Shown: positions 26,068-34,551 of the stretch, in pieces
How the letters are laid out: each line of letters opens with the position of its first letter
Numbering within the stretch: position 1 is the stretch's first letter
From: Bacillus siamensis KCTC 13613
GTDB taxonomy: Bacteria > Bacillota > Bacilli > Bacillales > Bacillaceae
DNA length: 64,000 nt
Direction of reading: 5' to 3'
Assembly: GCF_000262045.1 (NCBI RefSeq)
Contig: NZ_AJVF01000040.1
Location: 62,001 to 126,000 of the forward strand
Position numbers and translations under genes: made by a program
Notes under the pieces: model-generated
Database searches by the model: none
What the model saw: the letters and a program-made list of their open reading frames with translations, nothing else
What the model was told of the DNA's origin: nothing

Positions 26068-26610
26068 ATGAAACGAAAACAGCTTTTCTCAGAAAAAAAC
26101 AAATGGGGGCGCGGCACTCTGATAATAGAAGACGGCATCTGTCTCGTCGAAAACGATGAGGGTGATATCCTGCTGGCAGACAGTCTAGGAAACGCCGCCG
26201 TCTTGATGAAACGTGACGGCAGATGGCAGCCGGCCCAGATTCACGGCGCTGCGGCCGAAATCGGCGCAGACACGGTTGCCCTGTTCGGCGGAGAAGAGAT
26301 CCGGTATGAGAAGGCAGTCAAACGGCCGCTGTTAACCTTGCTCGATTCGCTGGACGATGAAACGTTTCTGCTGTTTCTCAGCCATCTGCACGGGTTCGGC
26401 CTATCTGTATATGATTGCGTATTTTCCTACAATCAGCCGCTGTTTTCCGGTGAAGGGGTCTCGTTTTATCACTTTTCGGCAGATGACGCCCAATGCGCCC
26501 TGCAGCATCACCGCGGCAGCCCGGGTAAGCATGACAGATTTGAATGGACGGCATCTGACGGGCGGCGCTCCATTATGTATTCAGCGGCCAAACACGGCGG
26601 AACAGCGTAA
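26068..26610 (+). CDS. yisN: DUF2777 family protein (YisN)
   Basis: 180 aa from ATG 26068; AAAGGAGA lies 11 nt upstream, a long spacing, and an upstream in-frame start would add 16 charged residues. Soluble protein with an N-terminal beta-rich half (WGRGTLIIEDGICLVEND) and a helical half ending HDRFEWTASDGRRSIMYS. It matches my memory of YisN/DUF2777, a family restricted to Bacillus and linked to sporulation. Divergent from asnO. No enzymatic motif is evident. Confidence 0.75.
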   Translation: MKRKQLFSEKNKWGRGTLIIEDGICLVENDEGDILLADSLGNAAVLMKRDGRWQPAQIHGAAAEIGADTVALFGGEEIRYEKAVKRPLLTLLDSLDDETFLLFLSHLHGFGLSVYDCVFSYNQPLFSGEGVSFYHFSADDAQCALQHHRGSPGKHDRFEWTASDGRRSIMYSAAKHGGTA

Positions 26611-26647
26611 AAAACAGGCGGTGCCTTTTAAATAGGTGCCGCCTGTG
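26611..26647. terminator. Hairpin after yisN, stronger as a minus-strand terminator
   Basis: ACAGGCGGTGCCT pairs with AGGTGCCGCCTGT with two wobble pairs. The T-run (TTTTTT) is on the minus-strand side, while the plus-strand side reads GGTATTTA. It may therefore end a minus-strand transcript from 26650-26820 as well as yisN. Confidence 0.65.
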
Positions 26648-26664
26648 GTATTTAGCTTTGTTTT

Positions 26665-26742
26665 TCACGCTGATTGACGCCCGCTTTTACCCTTCACAGC
26701 CGTAGCTTTTGCGGTCACAAGAGTGATTGACGCTTTTGGCAT
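26665..26742 (-). CDS. Candidate micro-ORF, 25 aa, unknown
   Basis: ATG 26742 to TGA 26665 on the minus strand encodes an Ala/Lys/Thr-rich peptide beginning MPKASITLVTAKATAVKG. A near-ideal AAGGAGAT lies 7 nt upstream, and a minus-strand terminator follows at 26611-26647. A sigma-E-like -10 (CATACATT) occurs about 80 bp upstream at 26816-26823, though without a matching -35. In another frame the same DNA gives a Cys/His-rich tail (NHSCDRKSYGCEG), so a decayed or frameshifted gene is equally possible. B. subtilis carries wprA around this place, as I remember; it is absent here. Confidence 0.25.
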   Translation of the reverse strand: MPKASITLVTAKATAVKGKSGRQSA

Positions 26743-26832
26743 CCTGCACATCTCCTTCGCTTCATCAGCATCCTCCTGTCACGGCATTTCTCATTCAGCG
26801 GCCCAGTTGCGCAGAATGTATGCATAAATAAG

Positions 26833-26857
26833 AAAACCCGGATTGCATCCGGGTTTT
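26833..26857 (-). terminator. Terminator of yisL
   Basis: Perfect 11-bp stem AAAACCCGGAT/ATCCGGGTTTT with a 3-nt loop, 11 bp beyond the yisL stop. Confidence 0.88.
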
Positions 26858-26868
26858 CAAGCGATTGA

Positions 26869-27225
26869 TTAAAATATGCGGAAGCCGATCGGCAAGTGAA
26901 GGCCGAGAAGCACCGTCAGGATAAGCACGATAATAAAACCGATCCACAGTCCTCCAGTCGATTTGCCTTTTTTCTTGCGGATGACGAGCATTTCCATCAG
27001 TCCGATGGTAATGATGCCGAGCAGCATTTTTCCGGCGTACTCTCCGTTCCAATTCGCAAAACGGACAAACAGTTCAGCGCCGGTCAGAATAATAATAATG
27101 TAGAATAAGCGCAGAATCATATGCGTTATTTTTGCGCCCTTCGCTTTTCCGGAGCCGTACAGCCCGTAGCTGACAAACACCAGGATAAGCGCAACGACCC
27201 ATGAAGTAATATGCCAATGTGTCAT
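26869..27225 (-). CDS. yisL: DUF1516 membrane protein (YisL)
   Basis: 118 aa from ATG 27225 (MTHWHITSWVVALILVFVSY), equal to the B. subtilis length I recall; GGGGGA lies 10 nt upstream, and a TTG nine bases earlier is too close to it. Four membrane helices with a basic loop IRKKKGKSTGG between helices 3 and 4. UPF0344/DUF1516 family, function unknown. Transcribed in the same direction as yisK upstream (94 bp gap). Confidence 0.87.
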   Translation of the reverse strand: MTHWHITSWVVALILVFVSYGLYGSGKAKGAKITHMILRLFYIIIILTGAELFVRFANWNGEYAGKMLLGIITIGLMEMLVIRKKKGKSTGGLWIGFIIVLILTVLLGLHLPIGFRIF

Positions 27226-27318
27226 TATGTTCAATTCCCCCTATCAGATCAATCTGCCTCACTTATGGTACCACAACAAGCCTCTGTGAGCATAATCATT
27301 CTCAAGAAAAACACTCAA

Positions 27319-28224
27319 TTATCCGATTTGGTTCGACAGTGTGCCGATCGGTTCAATTGTAATGTCAATGCGGTCTCCCGGCTGTAAAAATGTCGGCGGC
27401 TTAAATCCTTTCCCGACACCGGACGGCGTCCCCGTCGCGATAATGTCCCCGGCTTCAAGCGTCATTCCTTTTGACAGCGTCTCGATTAATTCAGCAATCG
27501 GAAAAATCATGTCGCCCGTTGATCCTGATTGGCGCAGTTCCCCGTTGACCCGCGTTTCAACTTGCAGGCTTTGCGGATCACTGACAGCTGACTTATGTAC
27601 AATAACCGGTCCCATCGGGCATGTCGTATCAAGGCTTTTGCCGATGAAAAACTGTTGATGCTTTTTCTGCAGATCGCGCGCTGTTATATCATTTACTATG
27701 GTATAGCCGAATATATGATCGAGCGCATGTTCTTTGGAGATGTGCGATCCGCTTTTTGATATGATAACCGCAAGCTCCCCTTCATAATCAAGCTGCTCCG
27801 TTACGTCCAAGTGGCTTTTCACCGTTTCTCCGTGACCCGTAACGGCGGTCGGGGCTTTTGTAAAGACCATGGGATGCTCCGGAATATCCGCCTCGCTTCC
27901 CATTTCAACGGCATGATCACGGTAATTTTTCCCGATGCAGATCACGTTCTTTGAAGGTCTCGGAATAGGCGCGCAGAGCTTCACGTCAGACAGCGCATAC
28001 ATAAATGAACCCGACTCATCATTCGGTTTTTTCGCCCATTCCGCAAGCTGTCCGGCATGATTGACAAACTTTTCCCCCTTTTGAATGCACTCGATCAGCG
28101 AACCCGGAATCGTCTCAAGTTCAAACAGTTTCTTTTCAGCCTTTTGCAGATCTAAGATTTTGTCATCATCAATGATCAGACCGACAAATTTCCGGCTGTT
28201 CAGTTCCCCTGTCGCAAATTTCAT
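27319..28224 (-). CDS. yisK: Fumarylacetoacetate hydrolase-family enzyme (YisK)
   Basis: 301 aa. N-terminal cap about 1-90 and FAH catalytic domain about 95-300. Motifs ICIGKNYRDHAVEMGSEADI, the metal-binding DYEGELAVIISKSG (D-x-E-x-E), NDITARDLQKKHQQFFIGKS and IATGTPSGVGKG. YisK in B. subtilis has oxaloacetate decarboxylase activity and interacts with the Mbl cytoskeleton, altering cell shape when over-produced. GGGGGA precedes the ATG at 28224. The 216-bp gap to yisI holds both leaders. Confidence 0.9.
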   Translation of the reverse strand: MKFATGELNSRKFVGLIIDDDKILDLQKAEKKLFELETIPGSLIECIQKGEKFVNHAGQLAEWAKKPNDESGSFMYALSDVKLCAPIPRPSKNVICIGKNYRDHAVEMGSEADIPEHPMVFTKAPTAVTGHGETVKSHLDVTEQLDYEGELAVIISKSGSHISKEHALDHIFGYTIVNDITARDLQKKHQQFFIGKSLDTTCPMGPVIVHKSAVSDPQSLQVETRVNGELRQSGSTGDMIFPIAELIETLSKGMTLEAGDIIATGTPSGVGKGFKPPTFLQPGDRIDITIEPIGTLSNQIG

Positions 28225-28440
28225 GTTAATCCCCCATCATTTTTAAATCTGGCATCTTTTATGTATTCTTTCTGCAGGCGGGAAATTCCTCTTTTGAACA
28301 GGCTGAATATCATCGTAAAAGAGTATCAAAAATTGTCACTTTTTTAGTCATATTGACGAAATAAAACCTTCCCAGCCAAAATAGGTTATACTATTATCAT
28401 CCTATGTTTTCCAAAATAATCGAGAATTGGAGATCGCACG

Positions 28441-28659
28441 ATGAACAGAAAAATTGAAGAAAAAAGATTGACTTTATTCGAGACAGCGCAAAAATTCGGA
28501 ATCAATGCGACGGAGACCATCAGGTGCAGCCAGGAGCTGGACAGCCTCTTAAACGGGTGCCGAGGCGGGCTCATCCAACAAACGAAAGACGGCGGGATGA
28601 ACCCGGCCGCACAGATTCAGCCGGATTACACAGCAGGAAAAAAACAGGCTTTCTCATAA
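28441..28659 (+). CDS. yisI: Spo0E-family aspartyl-phosphate phosphatase (YisI)
   Basis: 72 aa, small two-helix protein with the signature SQELD (about residues 30-34) that defines Spo0E-type phosphatases. It dephosphorylates Spo0A~P and so delays sporulation. The helical part covers about 1-38; the tail (GLIQQTKDGG onward) is longer than in B. subtilis YisI (56 aa from memory). GGAG lies 8 nt before the ATG. Sits just upstream of the spore gerP operon but has its own terminator. Confidence 0.85.
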   Translation: MNRKIEEKRLTLFETAQKFGINATETIRCSQELDSLLNGCRGGLIQQTKDGGMNPAAQIQPDYTAGKKQAFS

Positions 28660-28697
28660 ACATGATATGTATATAGATCTGAGCCATTTGTTTTTTA

Positions 28698-28732
28698 AGA
28701 CCCGGCATGCGTAAAGCGCCGGTGTTTTTTTA
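28698..28732 (+). terminator. Terminator of yisI
   Basis: CCGGC pairs with GCCGG around ATGCGTAAAGC, followed by TTTTTTT. It separates yisI from the gerP promoter. Confidence 0.75.
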
Positions 28733-28753
28733 TGTCTAAAGTTTTTTCCGCTC

Positions 28754-28780
28754 ACAAAAATGTGCGTTTGTCATAAGCTA
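28754..28780 (+). promoter_or_regulatory. Sigma-K promoter of the gerP operon
   Basis: AC at 28754-28755, 16 bp spacer, then CATAAGCTA at 28772-28780, an exact match to CATAnnnTA. This is the mother-cell sigma-K pattern, and gerP is known to be sigma-K transcribed. The start of gerPA is 72 bp downstream. Confidence 0.8.
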
Positions 28781-28852
28781 TATTAGGCAGGCATCCCAAA
28801 TAAGCTCCTGGAGTGTATTTCATTAAAATCTTCACGAAAAGGATGTGCTCGT

Positions 28853-29074
28853 ATGCCCGCAATTGTCGGAGCGTTTAAAATTAATGCCGTCGGTACGAGC
28901 GGAGTCGTTCATATAGGCGACTGCATCACCATTTCTCCAAAAGCAGAGGTTAAGACATTTGCCGGAGCGGGCAGCTTTAATACCGGAGACAATCTCACAC
29001 TGACGAATTACAGGAATACAACGAATGTGTACGATAATGATGTAATCGATCAGCCGATGGCAGGTAACGCATAA
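28853..29074 (+). CDS. gerPA: Spore germination protein GerPA
   Basis: 73 aa, first gene of gerPABCDEF. Sequence [20 protein letters not shown], then VGDC/IGDC-type turns, [19 protein letters not shown], and the final GNA tripeptide shared with GerPF. GerP proteins are made in the mother cell and sit under the coat; they are needed for germinants to pass through the coat to the inner-membrane receptors. AAAAGGA lies upstream of the ATG. Spaced 12 bp from gerPB. Confidence 0.95.
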   Translation: MPAIVGAFKINAVGTSGVVHIGDCITISPKAEVKTFAGAGSFNTGDNLTLTNYRNTTNVYDNDVIDQPMAGNA

Positions 29075-29086
29075 AGGAGGCGCCGT

Positions 29087-29326
29087 ATGAATTTTTACGT
29101 CAATCAGTCGATCCATATCAATTACATGCGTGTAGAATCTGTCAGCAATTCCTCCATACTGCAAATCGGGAGCGCCGGTTCAATTAAATCTCTTTCCAAT
29201 CTGTATAACACAGGGAGTTATGCAGAGCCGGCGCCGCCTGTCACCGCGGGGCAGCAGACTGTAACAACAGGGGGAGGCCCCGGCGCCTCATCATTTGTAC
29301 CGCTTCAGCCACCGCTAAGTCGGTAG
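29087..29326 (+). CDS. gerPB: Spore germination protein GerPB
   Basis: 79 aa, starting at ATG 29087 behind AAAGGAGG. N-terminal NFYVNQSIHINYMRVESVSN and SSILQIGSAGSIKSLSNLYN form short beta repeats; the tail is rich in Pro, Gly and Gln (PPVTAGQQT...GGGPG), typical for GerPB. Required with other GerP proteins for nutrient access in spores. Followed by gerPC after 34 bp. Confidence 0.94.
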   Translation: MNFYVNQSIHINYMRVESVSNSSILQIGSAGSIKSLSNLYNTGSYAEPAPPVTAGQQTVTTGGGPGASSFVPLQPPLSR

Positions 29327-29360
29327 TTCAATGAAAGAAACGAGACGCGAGGTGAATGTC

Positions 29361-29978
29361 ATGTATGATCAATCGGTTTCATCCTACCTGCAGAATTTAA
29401 ATTCCTTCGTCCAGCAGCAGGCGCTTCAGATTCAGGAGCTCGAACGGCAGCTGAAAGAATTTCAGAGTGAAATATCAACGCTGAAACAGCAGCCTTCCAC
29501 AAGGATTGATCGGCTCGAGTATAAATTTGATCAGCTGAAAATTGAACGGCTGGAAGGAACGCTGAATATCGGATTGAATCCGACTGATCCGAATGCCGTG
29601 CAAAATTTTGAAGTCGGCCAGACATCTCCGCAGGTCGGAATGATGCAGCAGGAACAGGCGGGCCAGCAAATGCAGCAAATCCGTCAAAACGTCGATATGT
29701 ACCTGAATGAAGAAATCCCCGTGCTGTTAGAACAGCTCGAAACACAGTATGAGAGCAGGCTGGACGAAACGAACAAATATCATATTATAGAAGATATCAG
29801 AAAGCAGATGGACAGCCGGATTAAGTATTATCTGTCCCAAGTCCCGAAAGAAGAAAACACGCCGCCAGCGCAATACGCCGAGCAGATTGCCGAACACGTG
29901 AAGCGTGATATTGTCAGGGCCGTCGAGCATTTTATTAAACACATACCAGGTGAAATGAAAGGTGATGATCCGTCATGA
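29361..29978 (+). CDS. gerPC: Spore germination protein GerPC
   Basis: 205 aa from ATG 29361 behind GAGGTGA, the B. subtilis length as I remember; a longer in-frame reading adds ten residues. Strong coiled coil from about 10 to 60 (LQNLNSFVQQQALQIQELER, TLKQQPSTRIDRLEYKFDQL) and a second helical part about 105-190. It is the largest GerP protein and probably a scaffold in the coat. Overlaps gerPD by 4 bp. Confidence 0.94.
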   Translation: MYDQSVSSYLQNLNSFVQQQALQIQELERQLKEFQSEISTLKQQPSTRIDRLEYKFDQLKIERLEGTLNIGLNPTDPNAVQNFEVGQTSPQVGMMQQEQAGQQMQQIRQNVDMYLNEEIPVLLEQLETQYESRLDETNKYHIIEDIRKQMDSRIKYYLSQVPKEENTPPAQYAEQIAEHVKRDIVRAVEHFIKHIPGEMKGDDPS

Positions 29979-30151
29979 TTTTTACAGTGATTAACCGGAA
30001 TATTGAAGTCGGCGACATCCGGTCTACCGGTGTTTCCAGTTCAGCCTTATTATTAATCGGCGATACCGATTCCGTCTATCTGTCCTCCATCTTTGACACG
30101 CCTCCGGAATCCCTCATTATCGGGCCTCTTGTGCCGCTGGCGCCGGAATAA
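29975..30151 (+). CDS. gerPD: Spore germination protein GerPD
   Basis: 58 aa, ATG 29975 overlapping the gerPC stop by 4 bp, ending TAA at 30151. Sequence [20 protein letters not shown], then [20 protein letters not shown] and the C-terminal GPLVPLAPE. Same short beta-type repeat (xxLLIGD) as GerPB and GerPE. Full length compared with the family. Confidence 0.92.
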   Translation: MIFTVINRNIEVGDIRSTGVSSSALLLIGDTDSVYLSSIFDTPPESLIIGPLVPLAPE

Positions 30152-30546
30152 TGTTACATCGGATTTCACGCCTCAGAAGCGCCAAAGTCAATGCAATCGG
30201 GATGGGGAGTGTTTTTCAAGCAGGCGATTCGAATGAAATCAATATGAAGGTCAAAGTATTGGCCGATCAGCGCAGTGTTGCTGTATACAGAGACGATGAG
30301 GGCTCGTTTAACACAAAAGAATACCAGATCTTTCGGCAGCCGGCCGTCATGCCGTTACCGGAAACGGGGGTTCAAAGTGCATTCAGCCATGAAAACCCTT
30401 CGATTCGGGTAAGAAATGTGAAAGTCCAAGGGGTAACGTCAGCGTCCGTGGTTCAAATCGGATCGACGTCGGTCGTGCTGGGCGATTCGAGGCTGAAACA
30501 TATTAGGCAGATCGAGTCACCGAGCTCACAATCGCCGCAGACTTGA
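30151..30546 (+). CDS. gerPE: Spore germination protein GerPE
   Basis: 131 aa. Its ATG shares one base with the gerPD stop (TAATG). [20 protein letters not shown] at the start, [20 protein letters not shown] in the first half, and [20 protein letters not shown] near the end are GerPE-like. No signal peptide; coat-associated in the spore. Part of the same sigma-K operon. Confidence 0.93.
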   Translation: MLHRISRLRSAKVNAIGMGSVFQAGDSNEINMKVKVLADQRSVAVYRDDEGSFNTKEYQIFRQPAVMPLPETGVQSAFSHENPSIRVRNVKVQGVTSASVVQIGSTSVVLGDSRLKHIRQIESPSSQSPQT

Positions 30547-30585
30547 CATATAATGACGGTGAGACTTCTATAAAGGGTGTCGTTT

Positions 30586-30804
30586 ATGCCAGCAATTACC
30601 GGACCTATAGCTATCAATTCCATATCGGGCGGAGTCGTAAACTTTGGTGATTCCTTTTACCTTTCTCCAAAAAGCTCTTCTAAATCTGCGCTCGGTTCGG
30701 GAGCAGGCAATACCGGAGATTTCCTGTTATTAAACAACGTTGTCAATGCGACAAACTATATAGACCCCGATGTCAGCGATCAGAATGTGGCCGGAAACGC
30801 ATAA
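30586..30804 (+). CDS. gerPF: Spore germination protein GerPF
   Basis: 72 aa from ATG 30586 (MPAITGPIAINSISGGVVNF); an upstream in-frame GTG would add three residues. Paralogue of GerPA with the same plan: GDSFYLSPKS, GSGAGNTGDFL and final NVAGNA. Last gene of the gerP operon, directly followed by a terminator. Confidence 0.94.
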   Translation: MPAITGPIAINSISGGVVNFGDSFYLSPKSSSKSALGSGAGNTGDFLLLNNVVNATNYIDPDVSDQNVAGNA

Positions 30805-30842
30805 AAAGCAGCCGCTCTTTAAAGAGAGGGCTGCTTTTTTGT
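30803..30842. terminator. Bidirectional terminator between gerPF and yisB
   Basis: AAAAAGCAGCC pairs with GGGCTGCTTTTTT around a loop that itself contains CTCTTTAAAGAG. A and T runs on both sides let it serve the convergent gerP and addBA-sbcDC-yisB units. Confidence 0.88.
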
Positions 30843-31142
30843 TCAGCGTTTTTTTCGTTCTTTTGCTTTTTTTGTTTTCACAAGCTTTTCCGGCGGCTGT
30901 TTTCTGATCCATTTCACAAACCGCGCAAGTTTCGGATCATGCCGCAGCTCTTCTATTCCCGCAAGCCTTGCCGCAAGCTCCCAGTTCGTATAAAGGGCGT
31001 GAATTTGTTTATGGCAAGGGATGCAGAGCATTGCGGTCGGAAGGAATGTCCCGCCTTCTTCCTTAGGTGTCAAGTGGTGCTCTGTCAGCCGCACATGGCG
31101 GCGGCCGCATAATTCACATGTGCCTTCGGCAGAATCGGCCAT
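30843..31142 (-). CDS. yisB: HNH nuclease-domain protein (YisB)
   Basis: 99 aa. Zinc-bound HNH fold: Cys9/Cys12 (CELC) and Cys40/Cys43 (CIPC) bracket the histidine pair EHHL at 21-24 and the HKQIHALYTNWELA helix. The C-terminus is very basic (KKAKERKKR). ATG 31142 lies 16 bp after sbcC, behind AAGGAGAAGG, so it is the last gene of the add-sbc operon. Small HNH proteins nick DNA; an accessory nuclease role in repair is inferred from context only. Confidence 0.85.
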   Translation of the reverse strand: MADSAEGTCELCGRRHVRLTEHHLTPKEEGGTFLPTAMLCIPCHKQIHALYTNWELAARLAGIEELRHDPKLARFVKWIRKQPPEKLVKTKKAKERKKR

Positions 31143-31158
31143 AATCCCTTCTCCTTTC

Positions 31159-34100
31159 TTACATGATCTCTAACGTGACCCGGGTGCCTTTTCCGCCCGG
31201 TTCAGACGGATGCACGATTAATTTTTTCGGCAGGCGTGCTCTCAGCTCCTGCACATGGCTGATCACCCCGACGGACAAATTATCCGATTGCAGCTTTTCC
31301 AGCGCTGTGACAACGGTGTCTAAAAGCCCTTGGTCAAGCGTCCCGAATCCTTCATCTAAGAAGAAAAATTGCAGCGGGTATTGACCCCGCAGCTGAATTT
31401 GGGCGGACAAAGCAAGCGCAAGCGACAGCGATGTCAGAAACGTCTCCCCCCCAGAAAGGCTTGATACGGGCCGTTTGACGCCGCCGTTCGCGTCATCGCG
31501 CATAACGAAGCCGCCTTCTGAATCGACTAAAATGGCATACCGCTGCCTTGTCAGTGCTCCGAGCCGGGCAGAGGCGTCCCGGGCCACGCTTTCCAGCTGT
31601 TCTTCCGCTAAAAATTCGACGAATGTATTGCCTTTGCATACAGACTGCAGCTTATCAAGTCTGTCAATCTGTGTCTGCCAGCTTTTCAGTTCGGCTTCAA
31701 TTTCTTTAAAGCGCTTATGCTGTTTTTGCATAACCGCAAAGGCTTTTGCCTGGGCGCCCTTTTCCTCCATGGCTGCGCCTGACTCAGCCTCCGCCTGCTT
31801 CAGCAGAGAAACCGATGCTGTCCATTCTTCTTCCGTTACCCGGCGGTCAGCTAATTTTTCAGTGACACGGCGGATATTTGCCGAAAGCTGCTTTGAGGTG
31901 TCCAGAAACTCATCAATTTCTGTTTTCATTTCCTCCGCGCGGGTTTGCGGAAGCAGGCTTTTTTTGACTTGGTCCGGCTCGGCAAACCCGGTATCTTTTG
32001 ATCTCACGCGCCAGTCATTTTGCGCTTTCTCAAGGGCGGATTCAGCGTCCCGCAGTGACATGAGACTTCCGGATTCCCGGCCTTTTGCGTCATTCAGTGA
32101 TTGCTGAGCCTGCTTCAGTGCATCGAATAAGGACTGTTCTTTCGTTTTTAACAGCTGTAATTCCTGCCGCACCGCTTCAAGCTTTGCGGAAATTGATGTT
32201 TCTTCTGCTGCCGTGCCGAGCTCTTGTTCATACTCGTCAATCACCTGCTGCAGGCGCTCTGATGCATAGTGAAGCTCGAGCCGTTCCCGTTCAAGCTGAT
32301 GCTTCTTCTCCTGCAGCCGCTCCTTCTCTTCTTCATGTTCCTTGAGAAATGCGATGCTTGTTTCAATGCGCTTCTCAAACTCTTCTGCCTGCCGGTCTTT
32401 ATCGTCTATCGAAGCCTGCCAGGCGTCAACCTGATTTACCGGGATATCCCCGCAGACTTCGTTGTACTGATTTAAGCGGCTTTCTGACAGTGATTCAAGC
32501 TCATGTAAAGAATGTCTGAGGCGCTCGGCTTCTTTCTCCTCATAGCGGATTCGTTCAGCCAGCTGCTCGGCTTGTTTTACCGTCTGCTGATACGCGCTGA
32601 TCAGTCTCGTGACCTTCTCTTTTACCGACAGCATATCCTGCTTCATTTGTTTCCATTCCAAGCGGACGGCGCTGAACGCTTCATCAAGCGGACGGCCGCT
32701 GATGGAAGAAGCGGCTTCCAGCTCCGGGGTCCGGGCGCTTTGCAGGAACGGACATTCTTCGGTAAAACGCCCCGACTGCTCTTCTAATGCAACCTTGGCT
32801 GTCAGCACTTCCTGAGAAAGAGCCGCCGCCTCGGACAGCAGCGCTTCAACCTGCTGCAAACGTTCCTGCACATCCGTATCTGGCGAATGTGTTTCATGAG
32901 CGGAGCGCGGACGGTCATGCTGCGTCGAGCCGCATACAGGACAAGGCTTTCCTTCAATCAGTTTTTCCGATAATTCTTTTGTTAATGCAGCCGTTCTCGC
33001 TTCCTCTGAGCGCCTGCGCAGGTCGGCTTGCGTTTTGCCGGCCCGTTCGGCCGCGGCTTTCAGTGAACGTTCCGTTTCACAAACCATATGGTAAACGGTT
33101 TGAAGCGTTTGATAAGCGCGCGTAATGTCTTCTTCTTCCATTTTCGTTTTTGCGCTGAGCGCCTCGCTTTCTCCGTTCAGCTTCTCCATGTTCTTCATCT
33201 GCGTTGTCAGATTGGCCCGTTCTTTCGTGATCTGTTCCTGCGTCTGCTGAAAGCCGGCTGACAGCTGTGCGGCGGTCTGGCATTTTTTCCGTTCATCAGC
33301 GGTCACCTGAACTGCCTTCAGCTCTTCTTTCAGCTCATTCTGCCTGTTTTGGCCGCGGATCAGGCGGTCTTTCACTGCGTTCAGCTGTTTCGAGGCGGCT
33401 TCGTATTCTTCCTCTTTTTTGCGGTGCTCCGCCTTTGTTTTTTCCGCTTCTTTTTTTGCTTCAAGCAGCTTTTGTTCAACGGCTGACAATCTTTGATACA
33501 ATTCTTCTTCCTTGACAAGCTTCGGCTCTTGTTCAGCCTTATGAACCCGCCACGCTTCATAGGCTTCATTTTGCCGGGTAAATGAAGCGGTTTCCGCCTC
33601 TGATTTCCGTTTGGCCAGTTCGTGCTCCTGTTCGGCGCGCTGCTGCCGGCGTACGGCTTCCAAATAGCTTTCTGCGTACGGCTCAAGGGCGAGAGCGGTT
33701 TCCGCCTCTTTAAGACGCTCAGTCAAATCCGTGATATACGGGCGCCTTTCCTCAAGCTTTTCCCGGCGGCGCTCATATTCATCTCTTTCTGTCTGCAGGT
33801 TCCAAATCTCCTGGTGACTTTCAAAACGCTCTTTTGCCCGGACCCGTTTCTTCTCAGCTGCTTCAAGCCGTTCGTTCGCTTCGTGAAACTGCTGTTCCGC
33901 CTGCTTCAGCGCATCTTCTCCCGCGTCTCCGAGGCCGGATTGTTCGGCAAGCATTTCATTTTTTTTCGCCGCCGCTTCCTGCGCGCGCTTCCGCAGTTTT
34001 TTGACAAGCCTGTCCCCGTACTGTTCCAGATTAAAAAGACGCTGCAGCATATGTCTTCTTTCCGCGCCTTTAAGCGACAGAAACTCGGCAAACTTCCCTT

Positions 34101-34551
34101 GCGGCAGCACGACGGCTCTTGTAAAGTCGTCAATGGTCAGGCCAAGAAGCTCTTCCACCTTTTTGTTCACTTCATTCGCTTTATCAGCAAGCACGGTTTG
34201 TTCGTCTTTGATTTCAATTAAGCGGCAGAGGGCGGTTTTCACTTTCGTTTCATCCGTTCTCTTAAAAACGCGCTCGACCTTATAGGACACCCGGTGGCCT
34301 GATTGAAGCGCGAATGTAAAAGAGACGGCGAGCTGATCTTCGGCATGGTTCAGGATGCCGTGCGTATTATTTGCGGCACGCTCCACCTTTCCGTATAAAG
34401 CGAGTGTCATAGCATCAAGGATCGACGACTTCCCGCTTCCCGTCGGGCCGAAAATTCCGAACACGCCTGCTCCGGACAGTCCGGCAAAATCAATCGTCTG
34501 TTCCTCTCTGAAGCTGTGAAGCCCTTTTATCGTTAACAGAATCGGCTTCAT
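31159..34551 (-). CDS. sbcC: SbcC exonuclease subunit, SMC-like ATPase
   Basis: 1130 aa. Walker A GIFGPTGSGKSSILDAM near residue 33-49, a long coiled coil, the zinc-hook CPVC in GKPCPVCGSTQH near the middle, a second coiled coil, signature LSGGETFLTSL and Walker B FFFLDEGFGTLD near the C-terminus. With SbcD it forms the Mre11-Rad50-type nuclease that cleaves hairpins and processes double-strand breaks. Overlaps sbcD by 4 bp. Full length, with no frame disruption. Confidence 0.95.
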   Translation of the reverse strand: MKPILLTIKGLHSFREEQTIDFAGLSGAGVFGIFGPTGSGKSSILDAMTLALYGKVERAANNTHGILNHAEDQLAVSFTFALQSGHRVSYKVERVFKRTDETKVKTALCRLIEIKDEQTVLADKANEVNKKVEELLGLTIDDFTRAVVLPQGKFAEFLSLKGAERRHMLQRLFNLEQYGDRLVKKLRKRAQEAAAKKNEMLAEQSGLGDAGEDALKQAEQQFHEANERLEAAEKKRVRAKERFESHQEIWNLQTERDEYERRREKLEERRPYITDLTERLKEAETALALEPYAESYLEAVRRQQRAEQEHELAKRKSEAETASFTRQNEAYEAWRVHKAEQEPKLVKEEELYQRLSAVEQKLLEAKKEAEKTKAEHRKKEEEYEAASKQLNAVKDRLIRGQNRQNELKEELKAVQVTADERKKCQTAAQLSAGFQQTQEQITKERANLTTQMKNMEKLNGESEALSAKTKMEEEDITRAYQTLQTVYHMVCETERSLKAAAERAGKTQADLRRRSEEARTAALTKELSEKLIEGKPCPVCGSTQHDRPRSAHETHSPDTDVQERLQQVEALLSEAAALSQEVLTAKVALEEQSGRFTEECPFLQSARTPELEAASSISGRPLDEAFSAVRLEWKQMKQDMLSVKEKVTRLISAYQQTVKQAEQLAERIRYEEKEAERLRHSLHELESLSESRLNQYNEVCGDIPVNQVDAWQASIDDKDRQAEEFEKRIETSIAFLKEHEEEKERLQEKKHQLERERLELHYASERLQQVIDEYEQELGTAAEETSISAKLEAVRQELQLLKTKEQSLFDALKQAQQSLNDAKGRESGSLMSLRDAESALEKAQNDWRVRSKDTGFAEPDQVKKSLLPQTRAEEMKTEIDEFLDTSKQLSANIRRVTEKLADRRVTEEEWTASVSLLKQAEAESGAAMEEKGAQAKAFAVMQKQHKRFKEIEAELKSWQTQIDRLDKLQSVCKGNTFVEFLAEEQLESVARDASARLGALTRQRYAILVDSEGGFVMRDDANGGVKRPVSSLSGGETFLTSLSLALALSAQIQLRGQYPLQFFFLDEGFGTLDQGLLDTVVTALEKLQSDNLSVGVISHVQELRARLPKKLIVHPSEPGGKGTRVTLEIM

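Noticed and set aside
31475-34221. Several plus-strand frames of 80-210 codons within sbcC
   Set aside because: They are antisense to the coiled-coil part of SbcC, where biased composition leaves long open frames. None has a start signal or known domain.
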